Of a stretch of 64,000 nucleotides of DNA, positions 59,319 to 64,000 are shown in pieces. The notes under the pieces were generated by a model. The model made no database searches. It saw only the letters and a list, made by a program, of their open reading frames with translations, and had not been told where the DNA came from. The translations under genes and the position numbers were made by a program. Each line of letters starts with the position of its first letter. Within the stretch, counting starts at the first letter, position 1. Source of the DNA: Butyrivibrio proteoclasticus (GTDB lineage Bacteria; Bacillota; Clostridia; Lachnospirales; Lachnospiraceae); contig NZ_FOXO01000009.1 of the NCBI RefSeq assembly GCF_900115735.1, positions 62,001 to 126,000 of the forward strand. The letters are read 5' to 3'.

Positions 59319-60731
59319 GTGAAGAAAAAAGAAGTTTATACAGGAATAGTAAAAAGGGTTGAATTCCCTAATAAAGGAATAATAGAAGCTCCTGACGGGA
59401 AGATCGCTGTTAAGGGCGTTCTTCCCGATCAGAAAGTTTCAGTACAGATACAGAAAGTAAGAAACGGTAAGGCAGAGGGAAGACTTTTGGAAGTCTTAGA
59501 AGAAGCTCCTGACTGTATTGAAAGCCCATGCATTCATTTCGGAAAATGCGGTGGCTGCAGTTACCTTACAATGCCTTATGTTAAGGAACTAGGCCTTAAG
59601 GAACAGCAGGTAAGAAGCTTACTTAAGCCTGCAGTAGAAAGAAATACTACAAGGTTTACCTGGGAGGGCATCAAAGTAAGCCCTATTAAGTTTGCCTACA
59701 GAAATAAGATGGAGTTCTCATTTGGCGATGAAGTCATGGGAGGCCCCCTTTGTCTTGGCATGCACAAAAAAGGAAGCTTTTATGACATTGTAACTGTCAG
59801 CGGCTGCAGAATTGTCGATGATGATTACAGGGCTATCCTTTCAGCAACACTGGATTATTTTTCACCTATGTATGATAGAAAAGAGATTTCTTTTTACCAT
59901 AGGATGAAACAGGAGGGCTACTTAAGGCATCTCCTTGTGAGAAAGGCAGTCAGAACCGGAGATATCCTGGTTGACCTTATTACAACAACTCAGGAAGAAC
60001 ATGATCTTACAGGCTTTAAGGAAGCTCTTTTAAACCTTGAGCTTGGAGGCAGGATCACAGGAATCCTTCACACAAAGAATGATTCCCTTGCCGATGCTGT
60101 AATTGATGAAGGCACTGAGATCTTATATGGTCAGGACTTTTTCTATGAGCAGCTTTTAGGCCTTAAGTTCAGAATCACTCCTTTCTCATTTTTCCAGACT
60201 AACAGCTTAAGTGCTGAGGTTCTGTATCAGACAGTAAGAGGCTATATTCAGAGTCTCTACGATCAGAAGAACATAAAGCAGGACGGAGTTATTTACGACC
60301 TCTATTCAGGAACCGGTACAATTGCCCAACTCCTTGCACCTGTTGCCACAAAGGTCATTGGTGTTGAGATCGTTGAGGAAGCTGTTGAGGCTGCAAAAGA
60401 GAATGCAAAGCTTAACCACCTCGATAACTGCGAATTCATCGCAGGCGATGTGCTTAAAGTTCTAGATGATATCGAGGTAAAGCCTGATCTTATTATCCTT
60501 GATCCGCCTCGTGACGGTATAAATCCTAAGGCTCTTACTAAGATCATAAATTATGACGTAAACTACATTATTTACGTCTCCTGTAAACCAACTTCCCTTG
60601 CCCGCGACTTGGAGATACTACAGCAGAATGGCTACATGATGAGCCGCGCCGTTGCTGTGGATCAATTCCCGTGGACAAGCCATGTAGAAACCGTCGTTCT
60701 CTTAACGAAAACGACTGATAAGGAAGTTTGA
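59319..60731 (+). CDS. rlmD: 23S rRNA (uracil-C5)-methyltransferase RlmD/RlmCD type
   Basis: A 470-residue TrmA/RumA-family enzyme. N-terminal TRAM domain 1-60; [4Fe-4S] cysteines C66, C71, C77 and C80 in CIESPCIHFGKCGGC plus one later; SAM-binding VIYDLYSGTGTIAQLL; catalytic Cys in YVSCKPTSLARD; and LDPPRDG. Start GTG 59319 has no strong ribosome binding site. Members methylate U1939 and/or U747 of 23S rRNA; one enzyme does both in Bacillus. Confidence 0.93.
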   Translation: MKKKEVYTGIVKRVEFPNKGIIEAPDGKIAVKGVLPDQKVSVQIQKVRNGKAEGRLLEVLEEAPDCIESPCIHFGKCGGCSYLTMPYVKELGLKEQQVRSLLKPAVERNTTRFTWEGIKVSPIKFAYRNKMEFSFGDEVMGGPLCLGMHKKGSFYDIVTVSGCRIVDDDYRAILSATLDYFSPMYDRKEISFYHRMKQEGYLRHLLVRKAVRTGDILVDLITTTQEEHDLTGFKEALLNLELGGRITGILHTKNDSLADAVIDEGTEILYGQDFFYEQLLGLKFRITPFSFFQTNSLSAEVLYQTVRGYIQSLYDQKNIKQDGVIYDLYSGTGTIAQLLAPVATKVIGVEIVEEAVEAAKENAKLNHLDNCEFIAGDVLKVLDDIEVKPDLIILDPPRDGINPKALTKIINYDVNYIIYVSCKPTSLARDLEILQQNGYMMSRAVAVDQFPWTSHVETVVLLTKTTDKEV

Positions 60732-60790
60732 GTTTAGAGAACGCTGTTGTTCTGGCTCGCATGCTTGCATGCGAGAGCAGAACTTCCTTG
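60721..60790 (+). terminator. Large hairpin at the end of rlmD
   Basis: Outer arms AAGGAAGTT (60721-60729) and AACTTCCTT (60782-60790); inner arms GTTCTG (60750-60755)/CAGAAC (60779-60784) and CTCGCATGC (60757-60765)/GCATGCGAG (60768-60776). It overlaps the rlmD stop. No T-run follows, so it may be a processing or barrier structure rather than an intrinsic terminator. Confidence 0.5.
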
Positions 60791-60950
60791 TGAAATAGTG
60801 GTGGGAGTCAAAGGGACGACGTCAGAAGGCTAACGCTGTTGTTCTGGCGAGATAACAATTATATGACTAATTTGCAGTCCGCTGTTCTTGGCGGACTGCT
60901 ACTATTCTTTCATTCGAAAGACAGGTAGTGATAATTTCTAATCTTTTCGC
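60732..60950. other. Gene-free stretch after rlmD with direct repeat and hairpin
   Basis: AACGCTGTTGTTCTGGC occurs twice as a direct 17-base repeat (60741-60757 and 60833-60849). A second hairpin GCAGTCCGC (60875-60883)/GCGGACTGC (60892-60900) is followed by TACTATTCTTTC and could terminate transcription weakly. No ORF was supported. Confidence 0.5.
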
Positions 60951-60981
60951 TGCTGATATTCCAAAGTTTAACGACATATAG

Positions 60982-61065
60982 CATGTTTTCTGCTGCTTAT
61001 GACATGATTTTTGCTGCTTGTGGCATGATATCTGCTACTTATGGCATGATTTCTGTTACTTGTGC
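60982..61065. repeat. 21-nt tandem repeat, four copies
   Basis: CATG recurs at 60982, 61003, 61024 and 61045, exactly 21 bases apart. The consensus is CATGATTTCTGCTGCTTATGG with two to four changes per copy. The period is a multiple of three, but a stop in the first copy and lack of a start argue against coding on the plus strand. Confidence 0.75.
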
Positions 61066-61106
61066 AATTTCGGTGATAGTGTCAGTTGATTTTAGTGAGG
61101 TGAACT

Positions 61107-61475
61107 CTGCCTATATTCCAAGGCCTGTTGATATAGGCAGTTGATCATTATAAATAAAATGTGGTGGTGTCTGCCTATATTCCTAGTGTTGCTTGTGTAG
61201 GCAGTTGATTTTAGGGGATCAGTTCTGCCTATATCCTGAGTATCGCTTGTGTAGGCAGTTGATTTTGAGGGATCAATTCTGCCTATATCCCAAGTATTGC
61301 TGCTATAGGCAGTTAATTTTACGTTGGACAAACTGCCTATATGGCGGGAATGGCAAATGGTAGCAGAAAATTGCTGCTTAAAATCAATGCCTATATTGCA
61401 AGAGAACTGGATTTAGGCAGAACAGCGATTGATAATTGCAATGCCTATATTGGCGGATGGCTGCATAGTGGCAGT
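61107..61475. repeat. 54-nt tandem array of dyads, seven units
   Basis: The left arm CTGCCTATAT or ATGCCTATAT starts at 61107, 61171, 61225, 61279, 61333, 61387 and 61441. After a first 64-base step, every step is exactly 54 bases. A right arm TATAGGCAG or a decayed form lies 25 bases after each left arm (24 in the first unit, where arms are a perfect 10 bp at 61107-61116/61131-61140). The inter-dyad part is like AGTTGATTTTAGGGGATCAGTT. The last three units are most diverged. Confidence 0.8.
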
Positions 61476-61572
61476 ATGACTGGTGAAAAAACAGAAAGTA
61501 AAAGCAAAAATAAGCAATAGAAACAACAAGTAAAAGAAGAAACAAGTAAAAAACAAAAAGGAGAAATAAAAA

Positions 61573-62376
61573 ATGATAGGACTAAAGAAATACTTAATTG
61601 CAGAAGAGAAAAGACTAAAGAAAATCAAACAGGGTGTAGATAAAAGACTTGTTGAAGTGCCTGAAGGCAATCTTAGGATAACATCATCCGGCAAACATAT
61701 TCAGTACATGCATTGCAAAGAAAAGGATGGTAAGTATCAAAAACAAGGAGAATACCTAAAGAAAGAGGATATGCCTCTTGTTAGAAGACTGGCTCAAAAG
61801 TCTTATGACCAGAAGATGAAAAAGCTGGTAGATAGGAGACTTAAGCAAATCCAGATCATCAGTAAAGAGTATTCGGAAGATGAGCTTGAACTTATCTATA
61901 CCAATATGAACGTCAATAGGCAGGCTCTGGTTACACCTGTTGAAAAGACATGGGAGCAGAAAGTGGCTGATTGGAAAGCAATCCCATATACAGGGAAAGA
62001 GTTTGAGGAAGGTGCACCTGAAATATATACCAAAAAAGGAGAGAGGGTAAGATCAAAGTCAGAAAAGCTGATTGCAGATACTTTATTCGATTTGGGAATT
62101 GAATATAAGTACGAATGCCCAATATATCTAAAAGGATACGGACAGATATATCCGGACTTTACAATTCTCAGTCGCAAGACTGGGAAAGAAATGTATTGGG
62201 AGCATGATGGAAGAATGGATGATCCTAAATATTCTGAAAAAGCAGTAAGGAAGATAAATTCGTATATCTATAATGGAATAATACCCGGGGATAGGCTAAT
62301 GCTTACATTCGAGACATCAAACACAGTGCTTAATGATAGAATCATAAAGAAAATGATTGATAATTTCTTGCTATAA
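61573..62376 (+). CDS. Putative PD-(D/E)XK nuclease-like protein
   Basis: A 267-residue protein. The first 130 residues are Lys-rich and helical (LIAEEKRLKKIKQGVDKRL). The C-terminal part has the order expected of a PD-(D/E)XK fold: RSKSEKLIADTLFDLGIEYKYECPI, then YPDFTILSRKTGKEMYWEHDG, then RLMLTFETS. The Glu in KSEK, the Asp in YPDF and the Glu of EHDG could be the acidic set, with no clear Lys, so activity is uncertain. Similar proteins occur in clostridial accessory regions. ATG behind AAAAAGGAGAAAT. It stands alone downstream of the 54-nt array. Confidence 0.6.
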   Translation: MIGLKKYLIAEEKRLKKIKQGVDKRLVEVPEGNLRITSSGKHIQYMHCKEKDGKYQKQGEYLKKEDMPLVRRLAQKSYDQKMKKLVDRRLKQIQIISKEYSEDELELIYTNMNVNRQALVTPVEKTWEQKVADWKAIPYTGKEFEEGAPEIYTKKGERVRSKSEKLIADTLFDLGIEYKYECPIYLKGYGQIYPDFTILSRKTGKEMYWEHDGRMDDPKYSEKAVRKINSYIYNGIIPGDRLMLTFETSNTVLNDRIIKKMIDNFLL

Positions 62377-62439
62377 TACTTAGAGAAAAGCATGTTGGCC
62401 TTTTAGTAATAAACGAATGTTGGAAGGAACAATAAAACA

Positions 62440-62669
62440 ATGAAAGTACTTGTAATCCCAGATATACATTTAAAACCTCGGATTTTTGACAGAGCATCAG
62501 AAATCCTTACAGAAAAAAATCAGATTGCATTTATATATCGGATTGATAATGAACTATGTACAGACTGCAGTATAAAGATGTGGAGGCTTTTAGGAAAGAA
62601 ATCTATACGAAGGTGATTGGCCACACTCCGGTTATGAAACTGATTTTCAACAAATTAAATATATGCTGA
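62440..62669 (+). pseudogene. Broken metallophosphoesterase gene
   Basis: ATG 62440 behind TTGGAAGGAACAAT starts MKVLVIPDIHLKPRIFDRAS, the first metal motif (DxH) of a calcineurin-like phosphoesterase. The frame then leaves the family. A second frame, entered near 62565, reads YKDVEAFRKEIYTKVIGHTP and continues to the stop at 62669, giving the family's GHTPV motif near the end. The middle (GDxxD and GNHD motifs) is missing, so there is an internal deletion plus frameshift. Confidence 0.75.
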
Positions 62670-62674
62670 GATTA

Positions 62675-62708
62675 GTGGTTGTTGCATTTTTTGCAGCAAC
62701 CATTTTGT
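62675..62708 (+). terminator. Terminator after the broken phosphoesterase gene
   Basis: GGTTGTTGC and GCAGCAACC pair around TTTTTT, followed by ATTTTGT. It is still intact although the gene before it is not. Confidence 0.7.
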
Positions 62709-62809
62709 ACATTTGTAAAAATGATATAGTTCCGATGATAGGCGAAATGATGCTATAATATCATAAGATATACGGAAATATTGAGACTTCATTTATTAGG
62801 TGAACAAAT

Positions 62810-63247
62810 ATGCTAAGAATATATTTTGGTGAAAAAGAAGATGTAATGCATGGACCATCATGGTTCAGATTTAATTATGATGAAGAATGGCTGGCAGATC
62901 CTTTTGTGGAAGAAATGATGACAGATATTGATAAGTCACATTATAAGGGAGGACAGCTGATAGAAAGTGATGTTTTAGGACCAATTCCACCAGAGAAACT
63001 ATCCGGTGGATTGCAAACTCTGATTTGCATTTATAAAAGACCTGATCTTGTTTTTAATGCCACAAGCTGTGGCGAAGACTGTGCAAAATGGCTTGCAGAG
63101 ATTGGCAGAAGAGAGGATATCACCATTAATCTTAGGTATTATATGCCCTTTGATGATTGCAACGATATAGAGATTGAAATTCTTAATGATAATATCAAAG
63201 TAACAAATGCCAAGGATTATATGCATGAAGCATTAAAATATGTTTGA
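62810..63247 (+). CDS. DUF4869 protein
   Basis: A 145-residue protein of the Firmicutes DUF4869 type: LRIYFGEKEDVMHGPSWFRF at the start, DEEWLADPFVEEMMTDIDKS, LGPIPPEKLSGGLQTLICIY, and FNATSCGEDCAKWLAEIG. No function is established. It precedes a small P-loop protein by 21 bases; this pairing recurs in clostridia and suggests they act together. A TATAAT at 62754-62759 may be the -10 box, though its -35 is poor. Confidence 0.75.
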   Translation: MLRIYFGEKEDVMHGPSWFRFNYDEEWLADPFVEEMMTDIDKSHYKGGQLIESDVLGPIPPEKLSGGLQTLICIYKRPDLVFNATSCGEDCAKWLAEIGRREDITINLRYYMPFDDCNDIEIEILNDNIKVTNAKDYMHEALKYV

Positions 63248-63268
63248 TGACTAGGAAGTATTTTATAT

Positions 63269-63775
63269 ATGAAGAATAAACATCATGTAGTTGTTGAATC
63301 AAAACGACTAAAATATGAATTTGATATAAAGAGGAATATTACTGTTATTCAAGGCAATAGCGCTTCTGGAAAGACTACTCTTTTGGATCTATTGGGGACG
63401 CATTCTAGATATGGAAAAGAGAGTGGCATTAGTGTACAGTCAGATGTTCCTTGCGTGGTATTTGGTGGAGATGCTAGTCTTTGGAAGACTATTTTGGAAG
63501 CTTATCAAGATAGCATAGTGTTTATAGATGAAGATTACCCATTTATATATTCCAAAGATTTTGCAGAGTTGGTACAGGCTTCTTCAAATTATTTTGTTTT
63601 GATTACAAGACAGCCTCTATATAATCTGCCGTATAGTGTTCAGGAAATCTACGGCATCAGAACAACAGGTAAATACCACTATCCAGAGCAAGTTTATCAT
63701 GAGTTTTACAGAATTTATGATGATTCAAATGAAACACTGGATAAAGAAGTTCTAGTATCTATGCAGTATGTTTAA
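63269..63775 (+). CDS. Small P-loop ATPase partner of the DUF4869 protein
   Basis: A 168-residue ATP-binding protein. Walker A is VIQGNSASGKTTLLDLL near residues 27-43. A hydrophobic strand ending in Asp-Glu, DSIVFIDEDYPFI, is a good Walker B. ABC/AAA-like signature motifs are not visible and it is short, so it may be a truncated or minimal form. ATG at 63269 has no strong ribosome binding site (GACTAGGAAGTATTTTATAT). Function unknown. Confidence 0.7.
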   Translation: MKNKHHVVVESKRLKYEFDIKRNITVIQGNSASGKTTLLDLLGTHSRYGKESGISVQSDVPCVVFGGDASLWKTILEAYQDSIVFIDEDYPFIYSKDFAELVQASSNYFVLITRQPLYNLPYSVQEIYGIRTTGKYHYPEQVYHEFYRIYDDSNETLDKEVLVSMQYV

Positions 63776-63900
63776 ATTGTCTGCGGTAGTACCGCATGTG
63801 GAGTGCGTAGTATTGCGGTTAAGGAAAAATACATAAAGCCGACAAGAGTGTTTGAACTGGAAGATGGTGTCGGCATTTATAGAAACAGGAGAAGATGAAG
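63776..63900. other. Gap before the choloylglycine-hydrolase family gene
   Basis: One hundred and twenty-five bases with two dyads: GCGGTAGTACCGC-like text near 63784-63800, and GCCGACA (63838-63844) with TGTCGGC (63870-63876 region). Neither has a T-run. AGGAGAAG lies 10 bases before the next ATG. Confidence 0.4.
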
Positions 63901-64000
63901 ATGTGTACAGCAGCAACTTATTATGCAAAGGATCATTATTTCGGACGCAATCTGGATCTGGAATTTTCTTATCACGAAGAGATCACTATTGTGCCAAGAA
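63901..64000 (+). CDS. Choloylglycine hydrolase/penicillin V acylase family, N-terminal fragment
   Basis: The gene runs off the window after 33 codons: MCTAATYYAKDHYFGRNLDL and on to EEITIVPR. The Met-Cys start (Cys2 becomes the N-terminal nucleophile), FGRNLDLE and the VPRN-type strand are characteristic of linear amide C-N hydrolases, that is bile salt hydrolases and penicillin V acylases. The choice between them cannot be made from this fragment. AGGAGAAGATGAAG precedes the ATG. Confidence 0.85.
   Translation, partial: MCTAATYYAKDHYFGRNLDLEFSYHEEITIVPR

Noticed and set aside
61107-61475. CRISPR array reading of the 54-nt repeats
   Set aside because: The whole 54-base unit is repeated with drift; there are no unique spacers between constant repeats, and no cas genes are near.

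Overview
The window looks like the chromosome of a rumen- or gut-type Lachnospiraceae, most like Butyrivibrio or Pseudobutyrivibrio. This is inferred from gene content, AT-rich codon use, clostridial operon layouts (rimP-nusA-rnpM-infB and asp23-nusB-xseA-dxs-recN), a domain-swapped GH3 glucosidase of the type known from rumen Butyrivibrio and Ruminococcus, and a choloylglycine-hydrolase family gene at the right edge. No species-level marker was read.

Layout. 1-1400: the end of a chemoreceptor gene and an EAL-domain c-di-GMP phosphodiesterase. 1436-3022: an orphan TnpB (IS605/IS1341 type) with its right-end/omegaRNA region, next to the C-terminal remnant of an IS200-like tnpA. 3051-4282: a 2-hydroxyacid dehydrogenase and a tRNA-Glu(CTC) with its own promoter and terminator. 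4426-13003: the translation/RNA operon rimP-nusA-rnpM-rplGA-infB-rbfA-nrnA, followed by truB and ribF. 13047-21811: an AEC transporter, then a glycoside locus (GH78 alpha-L-rhamnosidase, GPH-type symporter, membrane-anchored permuted GH3, small membrane protein).

22038-31760 is the main accessory island. It is a type I restriction-modification operon ordered fic - hsdM - small orf - TIR-like CAP12 protein - hsdS - small membrane protein - HipA/CtkA-like kinase - 15-codon leader ORF - hsdR. A putative operator made of repeated TGCATCATT-type half-sites surrounds the fic promoter. The leader ORF before hsdR has a strong ribosome binding site, its start codon lies in a perfect hairpin, and its stop overlaps the hsdR start as ATGA.

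31819-36443 (minus strand) is a very tight four-gene cell-surface acylation operon: a BspA/SGNH lipoprotein, a 56-residue membrane protein, an MBOAT acyltransferase, and a second SGNH protein with a C-terminal LRR. 36706-38753 is an AgrA/AgrC-like LytTR/GHKL two-component pair with no pheromone genes nearby, preceded by a highly structured 160-nt element. 38838-45165 holds pgcA, rpsO, pnp and prfC, with a 141-nt cruciform between pnp and prfC.

45193-60731 carries a transglutaminase-like lipoprotein and the long housekeeping cluster asp23-nusB-xseA-xseB-ispA-dxs-tlyA-nadK-argR-recN-DUF1836-pcrA, then a small acidic-tailed membrane protein and rlmD. From 60732 on the sequence is accessory: hairpins, a 21-nt tandem array, a 54-nt tandem array in which each unit carries a dyad, a putative PD-(D/E)XK protein, a broken metallophosphoesterase gene, a DUF4869/P-loop ATPase pair, and the start of the choloylglycine-hydrolase family gene.
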